From Flavipsychrobacter sp. (lineage in GTDB: Bacteria; Bacteroidota; Bacteroidia; Chitinophagales; Chitinophagaceae), in the NCBI GenBank assembly GCA_016786565.1, contig JAEUVY010000027.1, positions 1 to 52,188 on the forward strand: a stretch of DNA of 52,188 nt, written 5' to 3'. Of this stretch, positions 35,075 to 43,346 are shown one piece after another. A program made the position numbers and the translations under genes. Position 1 is the first letter of the stretch. Each line of letters starts with the position of its first letter. The notes under the pieces were generated by a model. The model worked only from the letters and a program-made list of their open reading frames with translations, had not been told where the DNA came from and ran no database searches.

Positions 35075-36321
35075 ATGTCGGTGCGGGTGGCCCGCGGTGC
35101 CGCGGCAAAAAACATCAGAGAAGTAAATATGGAGTAGAACAACACCCCCTGCTGACGAGCCAGTAAAGACTCGGTAAAGAACGTGACGCTGATGGTGATG
35201 AGCAGGTATAGGTAGATTACGTTACGGGAAAGGACCGCCCGCCGGAACTGCACGAACAGAACAGCCGCCATTGCAATAATACCAGCTATACCAAACGAAA
35301 GCCAATCGTAGAAATACTGATTGTGCGGATCGAAGTAGCCTACCCAATACCCCCGGTAAACAGAGTGAAAGAAATAGCGGTAATGGAGTTTATCGAGCAT
35401 GGTGCCGGGGCCTGTTCCGGTGAGCCAGTAATGTTGTAGCATGGTCTTATCGGTATGGAACAACAGCTTGCGCATGTTCACAGAATTCTGGATAAGATCG
35501 TCCGCATCCTTCTTGCTGAAGAGGCCGGAGAGCTCAAGCACACGCTGGCGGAAGAAAGGTATGAATGCATAGGCACCTGCCACAACACCCACCAACGAAA
35601 GGAACACCCATTTAAGACGGACTATCATGCGCATGTCGCTGATGAGAAAGTGAGCGGCAGCAAGCACCAGGGCTATAATGGGAGACTTGGCAAACAACGC
35701 AAGCATAAACACCAGCAGTGTATAGACCATTGCATATTTGGCAAAAACATCGCGACGCGATCGGGTGACGAAGCGGAATATGGTGATGTATAGCGCAAAG
35801 CAGAGATACATAGCCATGTAGGTGGGGTGTATGCCGGTAAAGTTCTCGAAGATGTTGCGGTAGGCAACATGCGATAACTCGCGACCGGGGCCGCCTATCA
35901 TGAAATGGTTATACAGATAATCTGCATTGGCCATGAAACAGGTGATGATACAGCCATAGACGAAGAAACGTAGCTCGTTGACGATGACCAGACGAAACGG
36001 CTGCCCCATAATGGCAAACACAAAGGGCAGTAACAGGTAGGCCGACTTCTGCTCGCATAACATGTGCGCGTAAGCGCTGTTGCGTTCGGGAGTGAAGAAC
36101 AGGGCAATAACATAGAAGAGGTAACTGCCACCCAGCACTGCCGCCCACCTGAGATCGGACGCAGTGGGGCGCAGACCCGACCGCAACGAACGGAACACGA
36201 AATATACGCTGGTGCCAATTGCCGCCAGCACCTGCAGCTGTGGCGGCATAAACAGGCACATCGCCAGAATTCTGGCGGCTACTACATCGGCTTTATATAA
36301 CGGAACGGTGTTTCCCTCCAC
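35071..36321 (-). CDS. O-antigen-ligase-like membrane protein (Wzy/WaaL family)
   Basis: 416 residues with about 11-12 hydrophobic segments. A large loop at about residues 260-340 contains WLTGTGPGT and then DPHNQYFYDWLSFG, the PHN motif that is the hallmark of O-antigen ligase and polymerase proteins. Such proteins join or polymerise lipid-linked glycan in the periplasm. Its acceptor (lipid A core, protein or another glycan) is unknown. The stop overlaps that of the convergent dprA gene. No other polysaccharide genes lie next to it. Confidence 0.8.
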   Translation of the reverse strand: MEGNTVPLYKADVVAARILAMCLFMPPQLQVLAAIGTSVYFVFRSLRSGLRPTASDLRWAAVLGGSYLFYVIALFFTPERNSAYAHMLCEQKSAYLLLPFVFAIMGQPFRLVIVNELRFFVYGCIITCFMANADYLYNHFMIGGPGRELSHVAYRNIFENFTGIHPTYMAMYLCFALYITIFRFVTRSRRDVFAKYAMVYTLLVFMLALFAKSPIIALVLAAAHFLISDMRMIVRLKWVFLSLVGVVAGAYAFIPFFRQRVLELSGLFSKKDADDLIQNSVNMRKLLFHTDKTMLQHYWLTGTGPGTMLDKLHYRYFFHSVYRGYWVGYFDPHNQYFYDWLSFGIAGIIAMAAVLFVQFRRAVLSRNVIYLYLLITISVTFFTESLLARQQGVLFYSIFTSLMFFAAAPRATRTDI

Positions 36322-36392
36322 TGCAGGATCGAAGCTATTGAAAGCGAAAATTAACAGAAAAATCCGACTATGTATTGATTATCCGGGCCCGA

Positions 36393-39300
36393 TCAGAAAT
36401 CTGTGCCAAGCGCGAAGTATATGATAGGCTTTTTGTCGCCCTCGGCATTCCATGCTACGTCGGTTCTGATGAAGTACCCAAACAGCGAAGTGCGGATACC
36501 ACCACCGAATCCGGCAGTTAGCGCCGAACCGTAGGGAACTGTCAGTGTCAGCAACACATTATTCAACGACCTCGGATCTCCGTATTGAGGGTAGCTATAT
36601 GTATTTGACAGATTGTCTTTGGTGGGGACAAACCCTTTCCAAGTGGTGCCCACATCGGTAAATGCAACGACCTGCAAATTCTTCAAAGCGGCAGACTGAA
36701 CCGGACGTTTCACAAATGTTGCCGCCACGGGGACCCTGATCTCGGTGGAAAAAACGGCAAAGTTATTGCCGGCCCTGGCCTTCTGTTTGTAGCCACGCAG
36801 CGATGTAGCGAGCATCTGGAAACCATAGTTCTCATTGAATTCAGTTGACGCAGTGCTGGTCTGAGGGGCCATCCAGTTATCGACACCGCCCAGCAAGTAT
36901 TGCACCATCTTGTTACCGTCGGAATGCGCATAGGCGATCCTGTTGGCGAGGATAATGTTCTTATAGAGAGGCTGGTAGTTGCGGAAATCGAAACCTATGT
37001 TGTAACAACTCTTGTTGCCCTTGTTGAGTCCATACATGTATTCGGTGTACACTTTATAGCGTGTACCCCGGAGAATGTTCATCATGGGACTGATGGTATT
37101 ATCGAAAACAAACTCGAAACGACTGACCTCTGTATAGGTCCTGCTTCGGGGGAAGTCGATAGCATGACTGAGTGTATCGGTCACTTTCTGTATAAAACCA
37201 TCTTCGCGCACACCGGTATGAAACCTCAGGCTCCGCATCCGATCGAGCGGATAGGAGAAATCGGCCTGCACCATATTGGATACGCTCTGGAACAACTGCT
37301 GGTAAGGACCATATGCAATACCCGAAGCACTGTCTATGTAGGCAACACCTTTGTAGTCGCGGTTCTGCCGGCGCAGGGCCATCAACCCCCAATCCAATCT
37401 CTTCTTATAGTTCTGATACTGTACAAAATAGGCTGAATAATTCAGATCGAGGGGCAATTGAAATCCGATGTTGATGCGTTGATCCTCCAGCAATTCATTG
37501 AGGCTGATGGTGGGCATCAGTCCGATAGCGGGATTGACGAACTCGCCACCGTTAGCTTCAATAGACTGATATTGATTGAAGAGGATGCTATTGTCGAGCT
37601 TTACAGAAATGAAGTCGGGAATGAAACTCTTCTTGTAAGTGGTAGGCTTCATTTTCAGGTAAGCACTGTCGCTCATTTCTGTCAGGACCGAGCTATCAGC
37701 GTCTGTTGCCGCCACATCGTCATCTCCTTTCGCTACTGCGTCTTCGGTTTTCTTAGCCAGCGGGCGCGACTTCTTTACAGGCTGTTCTTCATCATCGAAT
37801 TCGCTTTGGAATATATTGCCACTTTTTACCTGTGGTTTGGGCTTATTCTCATCGGCATAACGACCGGGGTATAACTCTGACTTTGGCTCGGGCGCCTTTG
37901 CTACCGGCTCGGTTGCCCCGCGCTTGGCTCCCGGGGTGGCCATTGGAGGCTCCGGCCATTCTTTGGAGAGGATGGTTGGCACCGGATGCTCTACTACCCC
38001 ACTGTCTCCGGGCATCTGCAGGTCGTGAATGTAAAGCACATATTTATCGCCTATCTGTATCACATCTGAGACATCGCCTGACGAGGCATTGTATTGGTGA
38101 CTCAGAATGTTGGTATTGTAATTGGTAACAGGCAATGCATAAGCAGAATCTTCGTTCTTAGTATTGCGCGCGAAGTTGACTACATATCGGTTGGTGATGC
38201 CGCTGCTGTCGTACAGGTATGCAAAATGTTCGGATCCGTATTGTATGGGCTGTGTTATGTGCCCCTTGCCCACATCAGAACACTGCAATAATTCGGGGCG
38301 CATACTGACGGTGTTGTAGAAGAACACATTGAATGGTCCTGCGGGTAATTCGTTCACAGCTACGGGTACATTGAGGTTTGGTTTGGGCCTGTTTGAGAGG
38401 AACAGGATACCGGTACGGCCACCATCGGTCACGAACTTGGGTGATACATCATCCCACGCATCGTCGGTGATGTTCGTCATCTTGGACCCCTTGATGGTGA
38501 AGAGGTACAGATCGGACTGGCTCTTCTTGATAGCAGAGAAAACGAGTTTGTCGTCGTCTTGCAAGAAGGCCATGGACAATACCCTATCGAAACGGTTGGC
38601 CGGAATAACGTAGTTCTCTACCCTGCCGCGTGCGTTGTTGTAAATGCGCAGGCGCGTCTGTTTGCCCTTGCGGTAAAGCATAGCCAGCTTACTGCCTGTT
38701 GGCGACCAGGCCAGCATAGGATAGTTGGGGTCTATCTGTTCTGTAAGGTCTTTTTTACCTCCTTCCAGCAACGGATTGACATTGGGGTTGCCGGTGCGCT
38801 GTGTAAAAACCGTGAAGCGGCCTTCTTTCCATACCACATAGGACACATCGGTGCCCGATGGCGAAATGGTTATGTTACGGACGATACTGTTATCCTTCGG
38901 CACCTTCAGTGTAGTGACACCACCTGTGCTGTCGGGCTTGCGTTGGTTCTTAGCATCGAGCGTATAAATGTGTTTGTAGAAATTGATGCAGGAGTCGTAG
39001 GCCTTTGTCACCTTCAGCCCCAGGTTGTCGGGGTCGAGCATGGCCTTGTTGAGGCTGGTCTTTTGCTGCATACTGTACAGCAGCCCCTTTACCTTGCTGT
39101 CGCCATACTGATTGGAAACAAACTTCCAGAAAGCCTTACCGGCCAGTTCGGGGTACTCATTAGACAGCTCAAAGAAACCTGTGTTGGGGCGCGCCTGCAA
39201 CAATGCCATCCACTGGCTGTTGCTTTCCTGATCCCAACCATCAACCAGATAAGATATATAACCTTCGGTGACCCAGGGAGGGAGATTGAGCAGCAGCGCG

Positions 39301-39830
39301 TTTTTGACACGTTTCTTTAGGTCATCGCCAAAGATCATGTGCTGCATCACAACCAGTGCCATACCCGACTTTATCTGTCGGCGAAGATCGGTGTGTGCGC
39401 CGGTGAAATAGACGACCAGCTTATCATCAACAACCTTCAACGAACCTGCCCGTGAGTTTCCGATGGTGGGTACTTCATCCTTTAAGCCTATGTTGGATTG
39501 GCGGTACTCGTCGTAAGAATTGTACAACATGATGTTGAAGCGGGGAGGGAACGCGCCACCCAGCTTCTTCTCGATCACGGCCACATCCATCTCGGCTTCT
39601 TCGGCAACATATCGACCTAACTGGCGCCCTGCTTTGTCGTAGTGATATACCCTGAAATGTTTGGTGTCGAAATACTTCCAATCAAATTTTTTCTTTTCCT
39701 GTTTGCGGTTTTGTCCGAACACTTCCAGGTTGGATTGTGCATGCACTATCTGCGGCATAGCGACACTACCCCAAAGGGCAGCAAGCATGATAAGGTTCAT
39801 CTTTCCCAGCCGCGATATGCTTTTTATCAT
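36393..39830 (-). CDS. TolB-propeller/outer-membrane-barrel protein with a degenerate peptidase domain
   Basis: 1145 residues. Signal peptide about 1-32 (ending VHAQ). Residues about 50-300 follow the gluzincin (peptidase MA) pattern with WVTEGYISYL near 187. Where the zinc motif HExxH should be, the sequence has SGMAL (155-159), so no zinc peptidase activity is expected. Residues about 320-600 hold beta-propeller repeats of the TolB/PD40 type (ISPSGTDVSYVVWKEG, MLAWSPTGSKLAMLYR). A Lys/Pro/Glu-rich linker spans about 640-725. The final 400 residues form a beta-barrel like the Omp85/surface antigen domain (ILRGTRYKVYTEYMYGLN ... AGFGGGIRTSLFGYFIRTDV). Probably anchored in the outer membrane. 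Function unknown. Confidence 0.85.
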   Translation of the reverse strand: MIKSISRLGKMNLIMLAALWGSVAMPQIVHAQSNLEVFGQNRKQEKKKFDWKYFDTKHFRVYHYDKAGRQLGRYVAEEAEMDVAVIEKKLGGAFPPRFNIMLYNSYDEYRQSNIGLKDEVPTIGNSRAGSLKVVDDKLVVYFTGAHTDLRRQIKSGMALVVMQHMIFGDDLKKRVKNALLLNLPPWVTEGYISYLVDGWDQESNSQWMALLQARPNTGFFELSNEYPELAGKAFWKFVSNQYGDSKVKGLLYSMQQKTSLNKAMLDPDNLGLKVTKAYDSCINFYKHIYTLDAKNQRKPDSTGGVTTLKVPKDNSIVRNITISPSGTDVSYVVWKEGRFTVFTQRTGNPNVNPLLEGGKKDLTEQIDPNYPMLAWSPTGSKLAMLYRKGKQTRLRIYNNARGRVENYVIPANRFDRVLSMAFLQDDDKLVFSAIKKSQSDLYLFTIKGSKMTNITDDAWDDVSPKFVTDGGRTGILFLSNRPKPNLNVPVAVNELPAGPFNVFFYNTVSMRPELLQCSDVGKGHITQPIQYGSEHFAYLYDSSGITNRYVVNFARNTKNEDSAYALPVTNYNTNILSHQYNASSGDVSDVIQIGDKYVLYIHDLQMPGDSGVVEHPVPTILSKEWPEPPMATPGAKRGATEPVAKAPEPKSELYPGRYADENKPKPQVKSGNIFQSEFDDEEQPVKKSRPLAKKTEDAVAKGDDDVAATDADSSVLTEMSDSAYLKMKPTTYKKSFIPDFISVKLDNSILFNQYQSIEANGGEFVNPAIGLMPTISLNELLEDQRINIGFQLPLDLNYSAYFVQYQNYKKRLDWGLMALRRQNRDYKGVAYIDSASGIAYGPYQQLFQSVSNMVQADFSYPLDRMRSLRFHTGVREDGFIQKVTDTLSHAIDFPRSRTYTEVSRFEFVFDNTISPMMNILRGTRYKVYTEYMYGLNKGNKSCYNIGFDFRNYQPLYKNIILANRIAYAHSDGNKMVQYLLGGVDNWMAPQTSTASTEFNENYGFQMLATSLRGYKQKARAGNNFAVFSTEIRVPVAATFVKRPVQSAALKNLQVVAFTDVGTTWKGFVPTKDNLSNTYSYPQYGDPRSLNNVLLTLTVPYGSALTAGFGGGIRTSLFGYFIRTDVAWNAEGDKKPIIYFALGTDF

Positions 39831-39882
39831 CTCTACGTACTTTTCTCAAGCGCCTGCGCCTCCCGAAACCTCCATCGCAGAG

Positions 39883-39915
39883 GTTGCCGGCAGTGAAGCG
39901 GATGTGTTACATTTG
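39883..39915 (+). promoter_or_regulatory. Promoter of the glyoxalase-II-like hydrolase gene
   Basis: GTTG (39883-39886), a 21-base spacer and TACATTTG (39908-39915) match the Bacteroidota promoter. The ATG at 39949 is 33 bases downstream. Confidence 0.55.
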
Positions 39916-39948
39916 CAATACAAATTAAAGAAATAATACCACTCAGAT

Positions 39949-40587
39949 ATGTTAAATGTCCACTTTTTCACGTTCAATGCGTTTCAGGAAAACACCTATC
40001 TCATCAGCAATCATAAAAAAGAATGCTGGATAGTGGATCCCGGTATGTATGAACAACGTGAAATAGACGGTTTTATTTCGTTCATCGAAAAACAGGGCTT
40101 TACCCCGAAGGCTATTATCAATACCCATGCTCACCTGGACCATATTTTCGGGGTGCAGGCCATGGTAGATAAGTATAGTATTCCGTTCAGTATACACCAG
40201 TTGGAACAACCGGTACTGGACCGCGGCCGCGAAACGGCAGCGATGTTCGGGTTCTCTTTCAACAATCTGCCCACGGTATCAGGTTATATAGACCACACCA
40301 AGCCACTGCAACTGGGCGAAGACTCACTGGAAGTATTTCTGACACCGGGACACTCGCCTGGCAGCGTTTCCTTCTATTACAAACCGGGGAACTGGGTGAT
40401 AGCCGGCGATGTTCTGTTTCAGGGAAGTATAGGCAGGACGGATCTGCCGGGAGGTGACTTTGATACGCTGATCCGTTCTATAAAGACGCATCTCTTTACG
40501 CTGCCCGACAATACCACTGTGCTATCAGGGCATGGCGACAGCACGACCATAGGTAACGAAAAAAGGGATAATCCATTCCTCAGATAA
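39949..40587 (+). CDS. MBL-fold hydrolase, glyoxalase-II-like
   Basis: 212 residues, cytoplasmic. Zinc motif T-H60-A-H62-L-D64-H65 (INTHAHLDHIFG), then TPGHSPGSVSFYY with the next His ligand, GDVLFQGSIGRTDLPGG (bridging Asp and the typical hydrolase loop) and LSGHGDSTTIGNEK (last His). This is the full set of ligands for a binuclear site, and the order matches glyoxalase II and the related short hydrolases. Length is nearer to the short hydrolases than to true GloB (about 250), so glyoxalase activity is not certain. It ends 11 bases from the convergent L,D-transpeptidase stop. Confidence 0.88.
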   Translation: MLNVHFFTFNAFQENTYLISNHKKECWIVDPGMYEQREIDGFISFIEKQGFTPKAIINTHAHLDHIFGVQAMVDKYSIPFSIHQLEQPVLDRGRETAAMFGFSFNNLPTVSGYIDHTKPLQLGEDSLEVFLTPGHSPGSVSFYYKPGNWVIAGDVLFQGSIGRTDLPGGDFDTLIRSIKTHLFTLPDNTTVLSGHGDSTTIGNEKRDNPFLR

Positions 40588-40598
40588 GGAATGCGGCA

Positions 40599-41450
40599 TT
40601 ACAGTAACGGAACCTTGCGTACGCTATCCAACTTACCGTTGTGGATGTACTGGTATGTCCTTACGGGCGGACGATTGATATCTGACGGGATCATGTTGCC
40701 AATGACATTGTAATCGGGCAAAGCAGATACCTTTTTATTGAGCCAGTATGCCGAAGCAAGGTACTTGGGCTCGGGGTAATAAATGAACAGGCAAGTACCC
40801 TCCTTTATTGTTTCTATGATGGGCGCAGCCATATCTACGGGCACTGCAGGGCAGCCCCAGCTACGACCCAGGCGCTGTTTCTCGTTGATGTACTTATCAC
40901 TTACGTAGGGTGCGCCGTGCACAACAATATCGCGCTTGTAGGCTGCATCGTTGAACCCCTGATCCATTCCCTCCATACGCAGCGAAAGACCGTTTTCACC
41001 GGTGTAAGTCTGGGCTGTGACGTAGAAACCAAGACTGCTCTTATGAGAATTCACCTTGTTGGAGAAGTCGACCGCACACCCCTCACCTGTTGACTGTCCG
41101 TGTGCTACATAGGTATTGTACAATACACGCTTTGTGGCAAGGTCTATGACCCAAAGCCTGTCCAGCACCGAAGGCTGATTGAAGTCGCAGATGGTGAGTA
41201 TCTCTTTGGCAGTGTTGAGTTTGCCGGCATTGCGCAGGTTGATATAGCCACGCATCGCCTTATCGAATACTGTGTAAGATAAACGGGTGAAATTCTGGAA
41301 ATCGAGCTGTTTGTACAGGGTGCTGATGTAATTCTCTACCCGTACGGCTTCGTTGTGCGATATGGTCTCGTTGGCCATCGCGATTTTGTATGACAACGTG
41401 AGCAGTGCATACACAAATAAAGAAACAATGAACTTACTTAGGGGCCTCAC
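40599..41450 (-). CDS. Murein L,D-transpeptidase catalytic-domain protein (YkuD_2 type)
   Basis: 283 residues from a GTG at 41448-41450. An in-frame TTG at 41484-41486 overlaps the -7 box TACCTTTG and would start inside the promoter, so I prefer the GTG. This gives a clean signal peptide (RPLSKFIVSLFVYALLTLS ... AMA). The catalytic region carries VVHGAPYVSD (His178) and LGRSWGCPAVP with Cys200 as nucleophile, matching the PF13645-type family. These enzymes form 3-3 peptide cross-links or attach proteins to peptidoglycan. The N-terminal 100 residues are helical. Periplasmic or envelope location. Confidence 0.88.
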   Translation of the reverse strand: MRPLSKFIVSLFVYALLTLSYKIAMANETISHNEAVRVENYISTLYKQLDFQNFTRLSYTVFDKAMRGYINLRNAGKLNTAKEILTICDFNQPSVLDRLWVIDLATKRVLYNTYVAHGQSTGEGCAVDFSNKVNSHKSSLGFYVTAQTYTGENGLSLRMEGMDQGFNDAAYKRDIVVHGAPYVSDKYINEKQRLGRSWGCPAVPVDMAAPIIETIKEGTCLFIYYPEPKYLASAYWLNKKVSALPDYNVIGNMIPSDINRPPVRTYQYIHNGKLDSVRKVPLL

Positions 41451-41483
41451 TATCGCGATCACGTTTTCAGATTTAAGTTGTTG

Positions 41484-41491
41484 CAAAGGTA
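41484..41491 (-). promoter_or_regulatory. -7 promoter box of the L,D-transpeptidase gene
   Basis: TACCTTTG on the minus strand, exact TAnnTTTG. It overlaps the upstream TTG codon and lies 33 bases before the chosen GTG. Confidence 0.5.
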
Positions 41492-41547
41492 CCGAAATTA
41501 CCCCACTCCCCCATTAACTAAAAGCAATGTTAACTATACATTATGAT

Positions 41548-41583
41548 AAATAGAAACCGCCGCTCGTCTCCCGACGGCGGCGG
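41548..41583 (-). terminator. Probable terminator after oxyR
   Basis: On the minus strand, CCGCCGC-CGTC / GACG-GCGGCGG (7 plus 4 bp, one bulge) with loop GGGA, followed by TTTCTATTT. It lies 27 bases after the oxyR stop. Confidence 0.55.
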
Positions 41584-41610
41584 CATGATCTATGTTTCTG
41601 AGTTATTTTG

Positions 41611-42567
41611 TTACAGTTTGGCGCTCTGGATGCGCAGTACTTTTCTGTTCTTTTTCTGGACACGCATTTTCTCGGGAACCAGTTTCAGTATCTCGTCCAT
41701 GAGGCTCTGCAACACGCTGTCTTTCACAAAGTGGATGCTGGTAACCAGACTGATCTCGCGCACCGGCTCCGGTGTTTCGAAGTATCGGATACGCTCCATC
41801 TGATCCTCTCCAAATTCAAGTGTTGCCAACTCCGGCAGCACAGCCATTCCCCCGTTCTTCTCTACCATGCGACGCAGTGTTTCTACGTTGCTGGATTCAT
41901 AACGATAAGGGCGTTCGGCCTGCAGTTTCTGTATCTGATCGCTGCAAAGATTGATGATCTGATTGCGCATACAGTGTCCTTCGTTCAGCAACCAGATACG
42001 ATCTAAAGCAATATCATCGGGCGTGATCATTCGCTTTTTCAAAGCGGCTTCACCATCGCTGAAATATCCAACGAACGGCTCGTAAAACAGCGGGTATTCT
42101 TTTATGCCCTGCTCTTCAAGTGGTGTACTCAGAAGTGCCGCATCTATCTCGTTGTTGCGCAACGCGGTGATGATCTGGTGTGTCTCCAATTCTTTCACCT
42201 GCAACTTCATTGATGGGAAAGCCTTAGCATAATTATCGAGGAGAAACGGCAGGATGTTGGGTGCGACAGTTGGTATGGCTGCAAACCTGAACGTACCAGA
42301 CAGTGTTTTCTGCTGGCGCTGAATCAGCTCGTGTATCCGCTCACATTCAGCCAATGCTATCTGCGCTTGGTCAACAATGATGTTGCCCATATCGGTAACA
42401 GCAATAGGGTGTTTGTTACGGTCGAATATCTTGACGCCCAGCTCGTCTTCGAGTTTCTGTATCTGCATGCTGAGCGTAGGTTGGGTCACAAAGCACTTTT
42501 CTGCGGCAGCAACAAAGCTCTTGTAAGTAGCTACCGCAACGACGTATTCAAGTTGTGTAATGGTCAT
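41611..42567 (-). CDS. oxyR: Hydrogen-peroxide-sensing LysR-type regulator OxyR
   Basis: 318 residues from the ATG at 42565-42567. An N-terminal helix-turn-helix (YKSFVAAAEKCFVTQPTLSMQIQKLE) is followed by the LysR substrate-domain linker. The two redox cysteines of OxyR are present as Cys199 and Cys208 in NEGHCMRNQIINLC, with the same numbering and spacing as E. coli OxyR. So it should form a disulfide on peroxide exposure and activate antioxidant genes. A longer frame starting 30 bases upstream is rejected because a good promoter (42587-42618) lies there. A superoxide dismutase gene at 48122 is a reasonable but unproven target. Confidence 0.92.
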   Translation of the reverse strand: MTITQLEYVVAVATYKSFVAAAEKCFVTQPTLSMQIQKLEDELGVKIFDRNKHPIAVTDMGNIIVDQAQIALAECERIHELIQRQQKTLSGTFRFAAIPTVAPNILPFLLDNYAKAFPSMKLQVKELETHQIITALRNNEIDAALLSTPLEEQGIKEYPLFYEPFVGYFSDGEAALKKRMITPDDIALDRIWLLNEGHCMRNQIINLCSDQIQKLQAERPYRYESSNVETLRRMVEKNGGMAVLPELATLEFGEDQMERIRYFETPEPVREISLVTSIHFVKDSVLQSLMDEILKLVPEKMRVQKKNRKVLRIQSAKL

Positions 42568-42586
42568 AATTAATGGCGATTGAACA

Positions 42587-42618
42587 CAAACATACAAATA
42601 ATAAATGATATAGTCAAA
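42587..42618 (-). promoter_or_regulatory. Promoter of oxyR
   Basis: On the minus strand, TTTG (42615-42618), a 20-base spacer and TATGTTTG (42587-42594), a full match to the Bacteroidota consensus. It places the transcription start about 13 bases before the ATG at 42567. Confidence 0.7.
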
Positions 42619-42642
42619 ATCTATAGAAAGAAAGTTTCCTTT

Positions 42643-43122
42643 CTATTGATTGCCGGGGCAAGTTATAGCACCAAACTTACCCATTTCAAACACCGGCTTC
42701 AGTGCCTCGGTCCACATGCGGCGTTTCAGATCGGGCTGAGGGGCGAACGCCTCAACAGAAGGTAATGGTACCCAGACTGTGTCGTTGAACCTGTTGGGCA
42801 ACAAAAACTGCAACATCACGGCCACACCAAGGCGGGCAGGTACCAAGCCAAAAAGCAGAACCACATAGGGGTCGAGCGCGGTGCGCAACTGGTTCCAGGA
42901 AACGGCCCTTCCTTCGGCAAGGTAAACGATATTATAGTCGGAGGGCTGCAACTTACATGCCTCCAGCACCCGCACCAGTTGTGTTTCCAGCTCGGGTTTG
43001 CGGTCGGCCTCGCCCAGCAACACCAAAACCGGCTTTTTCTCCAGTCCCCTCGTCAGATCGCTTGAATCTTGCCAAAACACGTCGTTGGCCGCAGAGATAA
43101 TATCAGTGTTGATGATCGTCAT
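42643..43122 (-). CDS. Unrecognised cytoplasmic protein upstream of oxyR
   Basis: 159 residues, no signal peptide. The sequence contains VLVLLGEADRKPELETQLVRVLEACKL and YNIVYLAEGRAVSWNQLRTAL, then VVLLFGLVPARLGV and LLPNRFNDTVWVPLPSVE. The alternating strands and helices suggest a small alpha/beta fold, but no family comes to mind with confidence. It lies 24 bases beyond the oxyR promoter on the same strand, and the good oxyR promoter suggests oxyR does not depend on it. Codon usage looks like that of its neighbours. Confidence 0.6.
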   Translation of the reverse strand: MTIINTDIISAANDVFWQDSSDLTRGLEKKPVLVLLGEADRKPELETQLVRVLEACKLQPSDYNIVYLAEGRAVSWNQLRTALDPYVVLLFGLVPARLGVAVMLQFLLPNRFNDTVWVPLPSVEAFAPQPDLKRRMWTEALKPVFEMGKFGAITCPGNQ

Positions 43123-43261
43123 AATGCAGTAAAATGGTAAAGTTCTGCCACTTGCCCTAAAAAGGCGATAAATATTTCCTGTTAAAGAACAGAAATATAA
43201 GAATATTTCAAAAGAACATACGAAATCCGTGAGTTTCGGGTTAATAAGAAGCCCCCGTAGG

Positions 43262-43295
43262 GTTGACCCGTTTCCACAAAAAAGTCGTTTCTTTG
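43262..43295 (+). promoter_or_regulatory. Possible promoter of ilvE
   Basis: GTTG, a 22-base spacer and TTTCTTTG (43288-43295), one mismatch to TAnnTTTG, 52 bases before the ATG. Confidence 0.4.
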
Positions 43296-43346
43296 CGCAA
43301 ATTTACGCAAGTAAGCACATTGTCAAATTAAATAAAATTAATAATC

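Noticed and set aside
35071..36321. Possible polysaccharide biosynthesis cluster around the O-antigen-ligase-like gene
   Set aside because: Neighbours are dprA and a TolB/barrel protein, with no glycosyltransferases or flippase adjacent.
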